From Lacrimispora amygdalina (GTDB taxonomy: Bacteria; Bacillota; Clostridia; Lachnospirales; Lachnospiraceae), in assembly GCF_003432035.1 (NCBI RefSeq), contig NZ_QOHO01000032.1, positions 41,039 through 105,038 of the forward strand: 64,000 nucleotides of DNA, given 5' to 3'. The notes beneath the pieces are model-generated. The model ran no database searches. It worked only from the letters and a program-made list of their open reading frames with translations, and had not been told where the DNA came from. Below are positions 28,305 to 36,031 of the stretch, one piece after another. The stretch's first letter is position 1. Every line of letters starts with the position of its first letter. The position numbers and the translations under genes are program-made.

Positions 28305-28940
28305 TTAGTTAGCTGCTTTTACTGTTTCCTTGATTGTTACTAAAGACTTCTTAGGTCCTGGTATCGCACCCTTTACCAAAATTAAATTGTTTTCTGCATC
28401 AACTCTTACAATTTCAAGGTTCTGGATTGTTACCTTCTTGTTACCCATCTGTCCAGGCATCTTTTTGCCCTTGAATACCTTGCTCGGATCAGAACATGCA
28501 CCATTGGAACCTGCATGACGATGGAACTTGGAACCGTGAGCCATAGGTCCTCTGGACTGTCCGTGTCTCTTAATAGCACCCTGGAAACCTTTACCTTTGG
28601 AGATTGCGGTTGCATCAATCTTATCGCCTGCAGCGAAGACTTCTGCTTTGATTTCATCTTTTACAAAATACTCAGAAGCATTCTCGAACTTAAATTCTCT
28701 TACAAATCTCTTGTAAGATACACCAGCCTTATTAAAATGGCCTTTTAATGGTTTGCTGACGAGTTTTTCTCTCTTATCAACATAACCAACCTGTACTGCA
28801 TTGTAACCATCATTCTCAACTGTCTTAACCTGTGTTACTACACAAGGACCAGCCTGAAGAACTGTTACTGGAGTTAATACTCCGTTTTCATTGAAGATCT
28901 GTGTCATTCCGACTTTGGTAGCTAAAATACCCTTCTTCAT
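28305..28940 (-). CDS. rplC: 50S ribosomal protein L3
   Basis: 211 residues. It begins [19 protein letters not shown]; the extended finger is [24 protein letters not shown], and [13 protein letters not shown] follows. AGGAGG lies ahead of the ATG. A 209-bp spacer, with a GATTGC/GCAATC stem close to rplC, separates it from rpsJ. Confidence 0.98.
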   Translation of the reverse strand: MKKGILATKVGMTQIFNENGVLTPVTVLQAGPCVVTQVKTVENDGYNAVQVGYVDKREKLVSKPLKGHFNKAGVSYKRFVREFKFENASEYFVKDEIKAEVFAAGDKIDATAISKGKGFQGAIKRHGQSRGPMAHGSKFHRHAGSNGACSDPSKVFKGKKMPGQMGNKKVTIQNLEIVRVDAENNLILVKGAIPGPKKSLVTIKETVKAAN

Positions 28941-29149
28941 GTTTTTACCTCCTGGTTGTTAATTCTACAGCGGATTGCTTTCGCAATCATCCTAGAACAG
29001 TCCAATATACGTGGAACACTATGACTCCCGCGGCCGCCTTATGAGTAAATGCTTCCGCTCCCGGAGATGTTGATTCCTTAGAGGAAAAAGTGTTGCTTCT
29101 ATATTAAAACCCTTCAGGACCTTACCTAAATTGTTTCTTGCGATGAAGA

Positions 29150-29467
29150 TTATTTGTTCTTCATCTTGATATCGATATACACCCCTGCCGGCATTTCCAG
29201 TCTGGATAATGCATCAACAGTTTTTTGGCTTGGTGTAATGATATCGATGAGTCTCTTATGCGTTCTCTGCTCGAACTGCTCTCTGGAATCTTTGTACTTG
29301 TGAACCGCTCTTAAGATAGTTACCACTTCCTTCTTAGTTGGTAACGGCACCGGTCCGCTCACTTTTGATCCTGTCTTTTTTACAGTGTCGATGATTTTGC
29401 CTGCAGACTGATCAACTAACTGATGATCATACGCCTTTAATGTGATTCTCATTACTTGACTTGCCAT
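29150..29467 (-). CDS. rpsJ: 30S ribosomal protein S10
   Basis: 105 residues from [20 protein letters not shown], with AAGGAGG 11 bases upstream; a longer 130-aa frame would extend into the leader structure and is rejected. Conserved features are [21 protein letters not shown] and [16 protein letters not shown]. It is first in the S10 operon and also works as NusE in antitermination. A structured leader and its own promoter lie upstream. Confidence 0.98.
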   Translation of the reverse strand: MASQVMRITLKAYDHQLVDQSAGKIIDTVKKTGSKVSGPVPLPTKKEVVTILRAVHKYKDSREQFEQRTHKRLIDIITPSQKTVDALSRLEMPAGVYIDIKMKNK

Positions 29468-29504
29468 AAAAAAAGTCGCCTCCTTTTCGCACTTAGTAGA
29501 AGTA

Positions 29505-29606
29505 CGACAAGCGGTGACTGTACACGTTCCCGTGTGTGTCATTCAAGACCCACACTGACTATCTGTTTGAAACAAACAGAATTTTAAATTGTACAGTGAC
29601 TTGTCG
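29505..29606 (-). promoter_or_regulatory. structured 5' leader of the S10 operon
   Basis: A long-range closing stem joins CGACAAG (29505-29511) and ACTGTAC (29517-29523) to GTACAGT (29591-29597) and CTTGTCG (29600-29606), with a 5/2 internal loop. Inside lie two hairpins, ACACG-TTCC-CGTGT (29523-29536) and CTGTTTG-AAA-CAAACAG (29563-29579 approximately), making a branched structure. It sits 38 bp before rpsJ and about 90 nt after the predicted transcription start. It could be the S10-Clostridia type ribosomal-protein leader; I recognise the context rather than a consensus match. Together with the promoter and the neighbouring terminator it accounts for the gap 29468-29790. Confidence 0.6.
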
Positions 29607-29695
29607 CCAGTTTCCTAACTTGACATTCGCTCCACGGAAAACCTGCTTTTCAGCAGCAACCTCACGTTTCACAGCTATCATGCCACAGCCTTAAC

Positions 29696-29724
29696 AGAAT
29701 ACCATATTTTCCATGGTAATGCAA
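29696..29724 (-). promoter_or_regulatory. predicted promoter of the S10 operon
   Basis: Minus strand TTGCAT (29719-29724), 17-base spacer, TATTCT (29696-29701), located directly after the terminator of the upstream cell-wall-binding gene. Leader length to rpsJ is about 220 nt. Confidence 0.68.
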
Positions 29725-29735
29725 GTACTTTTTTC

Positions 29736-29775
29736 AAAAAAAAAACGCAAAATCTGTTTTTTTCAGATTCTGCGC
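29736..29775 (-). terminator. intrinsic terminator after the 450-aa cell-wall-binding gene
   Basis: Minus-strand stem GCGCAGAATCTG (29764-29775) / CAGATTTTGCGT (29745-29756) with an A7 loop, followed by a run of nine or more T. Very strong; it isolates the accessory block from the S10 operon. Confidence 0.93.
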
Positions 29776-29790
29776 TTCTTATAGATTTTT

Positions 29791-31143
29791 TTACTTCCAG
29801 GCTGGCTCAGTAGGCTCTTTTCCTTCATTCCCAGATGGATTTTCTTCATCTACTTTTAACAGGGTTCCATTGCTGCCTGTCTTATATTTTACACCATCTG
29901 CACTTTTTACAGTTGTACTCTTGGAAACCTTACCTGATGTATTCACAACATAAGTTGTTCTGGTACTGCCGGTTGGAATGGCGATTGGTTCATATTTGGA
30001 ACCCTCATCTGCGCACTGAAGCTTTCCCATGTAATAGAGATAACCATCTTTCACTCCAGTATAACCTCTGCCGCTGTCACTGAAATAATAGGTGGATTCA
30101 TTTCCATCACCTTCTGATACCTTAACTCTTCCCTTCTGCATGCTGCTGGTCTTTTTATCTCCGAAATAAAAGGCCGTATACTCAGAACTGCTGCCTATTT
30201 TGAGTTTCTGAAGTCCATAGACAGGAACCCCCAGTTCATTAAACAGATATGTTTTGTCCTTGATTTTAATCAGATTGGAGGTACTGGCCTCTCCCTCTTT
30301 CGGACCGGCTTTGGGAATTCCTGAACTGGAAAAATAAAACCACTCCACGCTCTCCTCATATCCGCTTATATCCTGAGGGGGCTCTGTGGAATACCAGCCT
30401 TCCCGCAGCTTTCCATTGGGATCATAATATTTGTAATTCTGGATCTCATATTCTGCATTGTCAACTCCGACTTTCTTCCAGCCTGTCTGAAGTGCGCCCT
30501 TGTCATCGAAACAGTAAGCAATCCCGTCAATCCTGTAAGTGCCATAATCTCCCGAGAAATCTTTTGGCACATACTTCTTACCATTATCATTAAAATAGTA
30601 CCAGTTTTTTCCGTCATCTGTATCTCCGGGTGTAACCCGGCCTTCGTCGCTGATGTCCGGCGGATAAAGCTTCTGCCAGCCTGTCTTCATAACTCCGTCT
30701 GCCCCGGTATAATACATGTCATCAAGGATCCAGCCTGTCTGCATCTCGCCGTTGGAATCAAAGTAGTACCACTTATTGTCGATCTTAGACCAGTTGTCCA
30801 TAATCGCTTTTCCGCTGCTGCCGAAATAATACCACTTATACTCATTGCTGCTGGAGTCCTTAAACTTCATCCATTTATCCGTTACGAGAATTCCATTGGA
30901 ATCCATATAATAAGTGTTCTCAACCCAGGTATTAACTGCCATCTCACCATTGCTGCCTAAATATCTCCACAAATTATCTGCACCCTTTTTCCAGGTGTTG
31001 CTTACTTTGCCACCGCTTGAATCATAGTACACCCAGGTGCTTCCTGACTGCGACCACCCCTCGGCCGCCCAGGCGTCCAAAGATGCCGCTCCGACTGTCA
31101 GTACGGCAACTGCTGCCAGTACAATGAGACCTTTTCTTTTCAT
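29791..31143 (-). CDS. secreted cell-wall-binding repeat protein, 450 aa
   Basis: Signal peptide about residues 1-27 (AWAAEGW cleavage region). Almost the whole mature protein is built of about 13 degenerate W-YYF / G--TGW repeats of the Cell_wall_binding_1 family (for example NKWYYFDSNGEMQTGW, ADGVMKTGWQ), with acidic insertions and an acidic, Pro-rich C-terminus (ENPSGNEGKEPTEPAWK). No enzymatic domain is recognisable, so it is probably a surface scaffold or adhesin. It has its own promoter (31185-31213), AAGGAG before the ATG and a strong terminator. It is a third member of this class in the window but lacks the N-terminal beta modules of the pair at 10.2-12.5 kb. Confidence 0.88.
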   Translation of the reverse strand: MKRKGLIVLAAVAVLTVGAASLDAWAAEGWSQSGSTWVYYDSSGGKVSNTWKKGADNLWRYLGSNGEMAVNTWVENTYYMDSNGILVTDKWMKFKDSSSNEYKWYYFGSSGKAIMDNWSKIDNKWYYFDSNGEMQTGWILDDMYYTGADGVMKTGWQKLYPPDISDEGRVTPGDTDDGKNWYYFNDNGKKYVPKDFSGDYGTYRIDGIAYCFDDKGALQTGWKKVGVDNAEYEIQNYKYYDPNGKLREGWYSTEPPQDISGYEESVEWFYFSSSGIPKAGPKEGEASTSNLIKIKDKTYLFNELGVPVYGLQKLKIGSSSEYTAFYFGDKKTSSMQKGRVKVSEGDGNESTYYFSDSGRGYTGVKDGYLYYMGKLQCADEGSKYEPIAIPTGSTRTTYVVNTSGKVSKSTTVKSADGVKYKTGSNGTLLKVDEENPSGNEGKEPTEPAWK

Positions 31144-31184
31144 ATCTTCACTCCTTACAGGGATTTCCTTTTTTACTATAATTT

Positions 31185-31213
31185 ATTTTAACAATTAATC
31201 TCAGATTATTCAA
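31185..31213 (-). promoter_or_regulatory. predicted promoter of the 450-aa cell-wall-binding gene
   Basis: Minus strand TTGAAT (31208-31213), 17-base spacer, TAAAAT (31185-31190), about 40 bp before the ATG. Confidence 0.6.
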
Positions 31214-31286
31214 CTGTTTTAATCTTTCAATTCTATTACAAAATTATTGCCGTCTTATAGATACGTCTGGTTTGACAGAAATAAGC

Positions 31287-31324
31287 AATGCCGGTATGGG
31301 CTTAGAACCAGCCATACCGGCATT
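31287..31324 (-). terminator. perfect hairpin after the small ORF
   Basis: Arms AATGCCGGTATGG (31287-31299) and CCATACCGGCATT (31312-31324) are perfect 13-bp complements with a 12-base loop. The T-run on the minus strand is broken (TTGCTTATTT). It lies downstream of the small ORF at 31340-31558 and upstream of the cell-wall gene promoter. Confidence 0.7.
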
Positions 31325-31339
31325 TCCTGTCTTACTGAT

Positions 31340-31558
31340 CTATTTAAAATGTCTATCTGCAGCAGTTATTTCTCCTGCAGCAATTTCCACGCCCGCAGCT
31401 TGATCCGCACCTTCTGCAGCATCCTGAGCGGTTATAGCAGCGCCTGTTGCAGCCGTTGCTGCAGATCCAGCCGCAGCCGTTACAGCCCCGCCAGTTGCAC
31501 CAGTAATTGCATCCAAAACAGCCGAAGGAAAATCCCATCCGGAAACAGCCCATAAGTC
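31340..31558 (-). pseudogene. Ala/Gly-rich reading frame overlapping the Cys-rich ORF
   Basis: This frame is open for 72 codons up to TAG and reads like real protein: WDFPSAVLDAITGATGG, then Ala/Gly-rich helical sequence, ending ITAADRHFK. Its third codon positions are A/T-rich as in neighbouring genes, whereas the overlapping Cys-rich frame is C-rich there. An in-frame TAA at 31559-31561 removes any start before the ATG position; the only internal candidate is a TTG at 31516. A one-base shift near the start would join the good ribosome site to this frame. It may therefore be a frameshifted small gene, a gene with an unusual start, or chance. Confidence 0.4.
31353..31553 (-). CDS. putative 66-aa Cys-rich peptide
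   Basis: Starts ATG at 31553 behind AGAGGTG (9-base gap) and a promoter-like site at 31581-31609. The translation has about 19 Cys and many Gly, Asn and Arg (for example NGCNRRCYNRSGCCRRC). No family is recognised. Cys-rich peptides occur as metallothioneins, toxins and spore-coat parts, but the alternative Ala/Gly frame uses codons more like the neighbours, so this frame may be a by-product of a frameshift. Reported because transcription and translation signals point at this start. Confidence 0.35.
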   Translation of the reverse strand: MGCFRMGFSFGCFGCNYWCNWRGCNGCGWICSNGCNRRCYNRSGCCRRCGSSCGRGNCCRRNNCCR

Positions 31559-31580
31559 TTACACCTCTTTGCTTAACATT

Positions 31581-31609
31581 ATACTATAATATATAGAACC
31601 AGCAGACAA
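31581..31609 (-). promoter_or_regulatory. predicted promoter of the small ORF
   Basis: Minus strand TTGTCT (31604-31609), 17-base spacer, TAGTAT (31581-31586), with an alternative TATAAT three bases further. It diverges from the methyltransferase promoter. Confidence 0.5.
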
Positions 31610-31625
31610 GGTGTGAATCACCTTG
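31609..31625. promoter_or_regulatory. short inverted repeat between divergent promoters
   Basis: AAGGTG-TGAAT-CACCTT, 6-bp arms. It touches the -35 boxes of both the small ORF promoter (-) and the methyltransferase promoter (+), a placement expected of a shared operator. Function is inferred from position only. Confidence 0.35.
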
Positions 31626-31651
31626 ACGCTAAAAGCTCCATCCAGTATAAT
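31623..31651 (+). promoter_or_regulatory. predicted promoter of the methyltransferase gene
   Basis: TTGACG (31623-31628), 17-base spacer, TATAAT (31646-31651). Transcription would start near 31658, which excludes the most upstream start codon of the following gene. Confidence 0.78.
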
Positions 31652-31708
31652 CATAGAATCATGAAGATAGATAAATGTATTTATATAGAAAGAAAGGCGG
31701 CATCAAGT

Positions 31709-32578
31709 ATGTGGATTGCAGACGGCTGGAAAGATTATGAAGTAATAGATTGTTCAGAGGGTGAAAAATTAGAGCGGTGGGGGAATTACCTCCTGGTTCG
31801 TCCGGATCCTCAGGTCATCTGGTCCACTCCCAAAAAGGAACCAGGCTGGACAAAGATGAACGGTCATTACCACCGCAGTGCAAAAGGCGGAGGAGAATGG
31901 GAATTCTTTCATCTGCCGGAACAATGGACCATCAGCTATAAAGAATTGACATTTCAGCTGAAGCCCTTCAGCTTTAAGCATACAGGACTTTTTCCGGAAC
32001 AGGCAGCCAACTGGGATTGGTTCGGTGATAAAATAAAGAGTGCAGGACAGCCTGTAAAAGTGCTGAATTTATTTGCATATACCGGTGGAGCTACTCTTGC
32101 AGCTGCTAAGGCAGGGGCTGTTGTTACCCATGTGGATGCTTCTAAGGGTATGGTTGGATGGGCCAAGGAAAACGCCCGCTCATCGGGCCTTGAATCTGCT
32201 TCCATCCGATGGATTGTTGATGACTGTGTTAAATTCGTTGAACGGGAAATCAGAAGAGGCAATCATTATGATGCGATTATTATGGATCCTCCGTCTTATG
32301 GCAGAGGGCCAAAAGGGGAGATCTGGAAGATAGAAGATTCCATCTATCCGTTCGTAAAGCTCTGTTCCCAGCTTTTGTCCGATACTCCTTTATTCTTCCT
32401 TATCAACTCCTATACTACCGGGCTGGCTCCATCGGTACTGTCCTATATGATTTCCACAGAGATCACAAAGAAATTCGGCGGAAGCGTTTTGTCCGATGAA
32501 GTGGGACTTCCAGTGAAAAGCTCCGGGCTTATTCTCCCATGCGGAGCTTCCGGAAGATGGTCTGCTGACCGCACCTAG
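31709..32578 (+). CDS. class I SAM-dependent methyltransferase, RlmI/YccW-like (probable rRNA cytosine methyltransferase)
   Basis: 289 residues from the ATG at 31709 (AAAGGCGG 8 bases upstream; an earlier ATG at 31661 is at the predicted transcription start). The Rossmann core shows LNLFAYTGGATLAAAKAGA for SAM binding, acidic DASKGMVGWAKENA and the catalytic-type motif DAIIMDPPSYGRG, as in 23S rRNA m5C methyltransferases. No N-terminal PUA domain is seen; instead about 110 residues with KWERWGN-like and WEFFHLPEQW segments precede the core. Substrate is inferred from family. It stands alone, transcribed opposite to its neighbours, and converges on the acyltransferase gene with an 11-bp gap. 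Confidence 0.85.
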   Translation: MWIADGWKDYEVIDCSEGEKLERWGNYLLVRPDPQVIWSTPKKEPGWTKMNGHYHRSAKGGGEWEFFHLPEQWTISYKELTFQLKPFSFKHTGLFPEQAANWDWFGDKIKSAGQPVKVLNLFAYTGGATLAAAKAGAVVTHVDASKGMVGWAKENARSSGLESASIRWIVDDCVKFVEREIRRGNHYDAIIMDPPSYGRGPKGEIWKIEDSIYPFVKLCSQLLSDTPLFFLINSYTTGLAPSVLSYMISTEITKKFGGSVLSDEVGLPVKSSGLILPCGASGRWSADRT

Positions 32579-32589
32579 AATAGGCAGAA

Positions 32590-33627
32590 TCAACGTCCTC
32601 CATTAAACAGGCACCAGACCGGAGGCAGAAATTTTCTTAGAAAGAAGCTGGTGGTACAGCTGACAAGAATACAAAAAACCGGCATAATGATATACAGGCC
32701 AATGGTTACAGCAGGAATCGGCGGGAGCAGCAATGCTCCCGTTTTATTGATTAACCGCACCACAGAAAAATGTGTGGCATACAGAAAAAAATTCTGTTTC
32801 ATCCAGTCATTAGCCTCTTTTAAGTATCTTCCGGGAACCATGAGCCACAGACTTACAGGCATCAGGAACCTGAAGCATACCGTAGAGGCAGCAATTTCTC
32901 CCTTCACATTACCAGGAATATCTATGTTCTTGGCCAGACAGGCCGCAAGAAAAAGAACGGCTCCCGCCGCAATTTGCTTCCTGCTAAAAGATTTTTCTGT
33001 AATATCTTTTCCATGAATCGCTGCATATGCACCAAAGCTATAATATAACAAAGCATCCAGATTTAAAAACGGAAGTGCACCTCCCATATAAATTGCCGCA
33101 AGAATCCCCACAAGCAAAAGCCTGCCAATTCCTTTTTTTCTTACAGCCATGTATATCACCGGTGCCAGCAGAACAAGAAGGATCAGCTGATTTAAATACC
33201 AGAATACATAATTATAGGAATAATGAAGCACTGCCTGCGCTGCTTCCTGAAAGTTAAAGGGAATTCTTCCTTTGCCGATTACCCTGGAGAGAAAGGGAAT
33301 CCGGCTGCCGATCACATATCCCAGATAGTAAAGAAGGTTCCACATAATATAAGGAACCAGAATGCTGCGGATTCTGGAATTCCATTTGACCCATAACTTT
33401 TCCATTGTAAATCCCCGAAAAAATAAATAGGAAGATATTAAAAAGAATCCAGGAACTGCAATCTGGGCCACTGTGTCCCCCCAGAAACGCTCCAGCATAT
33501 CCACCCGGTAAGCCATTCCGGTCTTTCCCAGAAACAAAACTGCATTATAAGAATGAACCCAGATTACAAGAATACTGTATAGAAATGTAAACCAGATTAC
33601 CTTGTTACGAAAATATTTTTCTTCCAT
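32590..33627 (-). CDS. membrane acyltransferase, acyltransferase-3 family
   Basis: 345 residues from the ATG behind GGAGAGGAG; the longer frame starts without a site. About ten membrane segments; the first holds FLYSILVIWVHSYN with the His used by acyltransferase-3 enzymes, and SYLFFRGFTMEKLWVKWNSRIRSILVPYIMWN follows the usual pattern. Such enzymes O-acetylate or O-acylate surface sugars, peptidoglycan or glycolipids. It is third in nanE-rpiR-acyltransferase, 29 bp after the regulator, which suggests a link to amino-sugar or sialic acid metabolism, but the acceptor is unknown. Confidence 0.82.
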   Translation of the reverse strand: MEEKYFRNKVIWFTFLYSILVIWVHSYNAVLFLGKTGMAYRVDMLERFWGDTVAQIAVPGFFLISSYLFFRGFTMEKLWVKWNSRIRSILVPYIMWNLLYYLGYVIGSRIPFLSRVIGKGRIPFNFQEAAQAVLHYSYNYVFWYLNQLILLVLLAPVIYMAVRKKGIGRLLLVGILAAIYMGGALPFLNLDALLYYSFGAYAAIHGKDITEKSFSRKQIAAGAVLFLAACLAKNIDIPGNVKGEIAASTVCFRFLMPVSLWLMVPGRYLKEANDWMKQNFFLYATHFSVVRLINKTGALLLPPIPAVTIGLYIIMPVFCILVSCTTSFFLRKFLPPVWCLFNGGR

Positions 33628-33656
33628 TGGGTTCTCCTCTCCTTCCTGCATTCTTA

Positions 33657-34511
33657 TCAGCACATTTTATCCAGTACAGACGAAGATACCCTTTCATTGA
33701 CCTGATTACAGGTTTCAAAATACCTTCTGTAATATTCCGTATACATTAAATCAATCAAAAAAAGCTGGCTGATCTCCGAGGATGTAGACCCTCCCTGCAA
33801 AGGTCCTTCATTGGCTCCGCAAAGCAGGGTTACATCGGAAAAGGAAGTAAGAGGTGACTTTACAAACCGGGTGATACAGATGGTGGCAGCTCCTGCTTTC
33901 TTTGCAAGCTCTGCTACATGAATGGTATCCTTTGTTGCACCTGAATAGGAAAATATAACCGCCGCTTCTCCTTCTCCCATCATGGAAGCTACCATTGCCT
34001 GCATGTGGGAATCAGATACACAGGATACCTTGGGTTCAATCCTTAAAAACTTGTTAGCAGCCTTCATGGCAGAAAGCATGCTGGCTCCCACTCCAAAGAA
34101 GCAAATTCTCTTTGCGTCATGAAGATACCGGATTACACGGTCAAAGCTTTCCTCATTCAGCAACGAATAAGTCTCTTCAAGTGCACTCATATTCGTATTG
34201 AGCACTTTCCTTGATACCTCTGCAAAAGAATCCTTAAGGCTGATATCTCCCTCTAAACGCCCCTGCCCGGTAGTTTCATCATGCAGACTTAAAGACAGCT
34301 GCATCTTAAATTCCTGATACCCTTTCAGTTCCAAAGTCTTACAAAAGCGAAATACGCTGGTATCTCCCACTTCACATGCTTCTGCCAGATCAGTAATTGA
34401 CATAAACAACACCTCTCTGTAATTTTGAAGAATGTAATCCGCCACTTTTCTCTCAGCCTTTGTAAACTGATTATATTCTGCACGAATCCTGGTTAAAAAA
34501 TCACCTTTCAT
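33657..34511 (-). CDS. MurR/RpiR-family transcriptional regulator
   Basis: 284 residues from the ATG behind GGGAGAG. N-terminal helix-turn-helix (about 1-75: FTKAERKVADYILQNY, SITDLAEACEVGDTSVFRFCKTL) and C-terminal SIS sugar-phosphate-binding domain (about 110-245: ICFFGVGASMLSAMKAANKF, AVIFSYSGATKDTIHVAELAKKAG). It probably senses a phosphorylated amino sugar such as ManNAc-6-P or GlcNAc-6-P and controls the operon. Its start overlaps the nanE end by 11 bp. Confidence 0.92.
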   Translation of the reverse strand: MKGDFLTRIRAEYNQFTKAERKVADYILQNYREVLFMSITDLAEACEVGDTSVFRFCKTLELKGYQEFKMQLSLSLHDETTGQGRLEGDISLKDSFAEVSRKVLNTNMSALEETYSLLNEESFDRVIRYLHDAKRICFFGVGASMLSAMKAANKFLRIEPKVSCVSDSHMQAMVASMMGEGEAAVIFSYSGATKDTIHVAELAKKAGAATICITRFVKSPLTSFSDVTLLCGANEGPLQGGSTSSEISQLFLIDLMYTEYYRRYFETCNQVNERVSSSVLDKMC

Positions 34512-35235
34512 CACTTTGTCTCTCCCTTTTATCTGTTTTTCCTCCAGTGCGGCACTTTGCACCGGTTATAAAATCACGGGTTATCTCTCTTGGCCTTGTA
34601 ATGGCGCTTCCAACCACTGCCGCCCATGCGCCCGCTTTGAATGCTTCTTTCAGCTGTTCAGGAGTTTTAATACCGCCTTCTGCAATTACGGGTTTCCCGC
34701 TGTCCGAAGAAAGCCGTTTTATCAGTTCCAGATTCGGAAGAACCGCATTCCTGGTGTAATGGGTATAACCGCTTAAGGTCGTTCCTATAAAATCAATTCC
34801 TAAACGGGCAGCAAGCATCCCTTCCTCGTAAATGGAACAATCAGCCATGAAAAGCTGATCCGGAAATTTTGATCTGATCTCCATAATAAAATCTTCCAGC
34901 TTATGTCCATCCGGATGTAGTCTTCGTGTACAGTCCAGGGCAATAATGTCTACCCCCTCTGAAACCAAAGCTGTCACTTCTGTGATGGTTGGGGTAATAA
35001 CTGTCTCAAAACCTTTGTATTTCTGTTTTATAATGCCTATTATTGGCAAATCCACCGTATTCTTTATTTCATGTATATCAGATATGGAGTTGGCACGGAT
35101 ACCAGCCGCTCCCCCTTCCATGGCTGCATATGCCATACGGGACATAATATAAGAACTGAAAAGAGGCTCTTCCGGCAGCGCCTGGCATGATACGATCAGT
35201 CCCCCTGCCAACAGGCTGTATACTGCTTTATCCAT
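34501..35235 (-). CDS. nanE: N-acetylmannosamine-6-phosphate 2-epimerase
   Basis: 244 residues, TIM barrel. It converts ManNAc-6-P to GlcNAc-6-P in the breakdown of sialic acids or ManNAc. Conserved features: GGLIVSCQALPEEPL, GIIKQKY with the catalytic Lys, IIALDCTRRLHPDG, ADCSIYEEG, FIGTTLSGYT and IAEGGIKTPEQ. AGGAGGAAGGGG precedes the start. First in an operon with the RpiR regulator and an acyltransferase. The other Nan genes (lyase, kinase, transporter) are not in the window. Confidence 0.95.
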   Translation of the reverse strand: MDKAVYSLLAGGLIVSCQALPEEPLFSSYIMSRMAYAAMEGGAAGIRANSISDIHEIKNTVDLPIIGIIKQKYKGFETVITPTITEVTALVSEGVDIIALDCTRRLHPDGHKLEDFIMEIRSKFPDQLFMADCSIYEEGMLAARLGIDFIGTTLSGYTHYTRNAVLPNLELIKRLSSDSGKPVIAEGGIKTPEQLKEAFKAGAWAAVVGSAITRPREITRDFITGAKCRTGGKTDKRERQSDER

Positions 35236-35264
35236 TTCCCCTTCCTCCTTTTCTAACCAAAGTA

Positions 35265-35294
35265 ATCATATCACAAATGAAAAAGATATTTCAA
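35265..35294 (-). promoter_or_regulatory. predicted promoter of nanE-rpiR-acyltransferase
   Basis: Minus strand TTGAAA (35289-35294), 18-base spacer, TATGAT (35265-35270), about 30 bp upstream of the nanE start. Confidence 0.6.
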
Positions 35295-35409
35295 TAAAAA
35301 GCGGTAAGAGACCGGTGTATTTTTATTTATTCTTTCAGGTTATTTTCAGTAAGTGAACACATGTAAGTGTTATACTTCTGGTATATTCTACACAAAGGAG
35401 GAATTGAGA

Positions 35410-35886
35410 ATGGAACTATCAGGAGTATCCGGTTCATCGTCCTATGACCAGCTGCAGCAGCTTCAACTGCAAAAGGAAAAGGATAAAAAGGCGGTGGAAC
35501 TGGCAGACGCAGAAAGTGCACAGATCACAGCGGCGGGAACTGTAACAGATAAGACCTTTGAAGCCACAGTTCAAAGCACATCTCAAAGTATTGATACGCT
35601 GGAGATCAGTCCTGAAGGAAGAGCATATCAGCAGAAAATGCAGGCACCGCCTTCACCAGTGGATTCCACAGTTTCGGAAACTTCTTCTACGGACAGCACA
35701 AAGACTACTACGGTTTTAACCAGCCTGACAGAAGAAGAAATCAGTACACTTGTTGATGAAGGGACCATCACACAGGCAGAGGCCAATGCAGAGCTGGCGA
35801 GACGGGCCGCTGCAAAAGAGGCTGAAAATAATCAGAAAAGCAGCAGTACGCATGCAGAAGATCCTGAAATAGAAGATGAGGAATGA
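35410..35886 (+). CDS. hypothetical soluble protein, Ser/Thr/Gln-rich
   Basis: 158 residues from the ATG that follows AAAGGAGGAATTGAGA; a longer in-frame start lacks a site. No signal peptide. Residues 10-45 are Gln/Lys/Asp-rich and likely helical; a conserved-looking motif TLEISPEGRAYQQKM (about 63-77) resembles the I-S-x-E-G/A-x segment of FlgM-like or flagellar-associated small proteins, but the rest does not match FlgM. A Ser/Thr linker follows, then a helix STLVDEGTITQAEANAELARRAAAKE and an acidic tail. The role is unknown. It is followed by a hairpin and then the subtilase gene. Confidence 0.75.
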   Translation: MELSGVSGSSSYDQLQQLQLQKEKDKKAVELADAESAQITAAGTVTDKTFEATVQSTSQSIDTLEISPEGRAYQQKMQAPPSPVDSTVSETSSTDSTKTTTVLTSLTEEEISTLVDEGTITQAEANAELARRAAAKEAENNQKSSSTHAEDPEIEDEE

Positions 35887-35895
35887 TTCAATTAT

Positions 35896-35920
35896 CAGCC
35901 TGGCATTGTGCCGGGCTGTT
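35896..35920 (+). terminator. probable terminator after the hypothetical gene
   Basis: CAGCCTGGCA (35896-35905) and TGCCGGGCTG (35909-35918) form a 10-bp stem with one wobble pair and a very short loop, followed by TTTC. Moderate strength. Confidence 0.6.
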
Positions 35921-36031
35921 TCATAATAAAAATTAATATTATTTTCACATAATTTTCCAGCAAACAGCGTAGGGTTTATGATATAATAAGGAAATCGCAA
36001 AGATAGTTTATTTTATAAGGAGTAAAAAATC

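Noticed and set aside
31247..31555. 102-aa Ser/Cys-rich ORF on the + strand
   Set aside because: It is antisense to the small minus-strand ORF and its hairpin, has no ribosome site, and its composition follows from the opposite strand.
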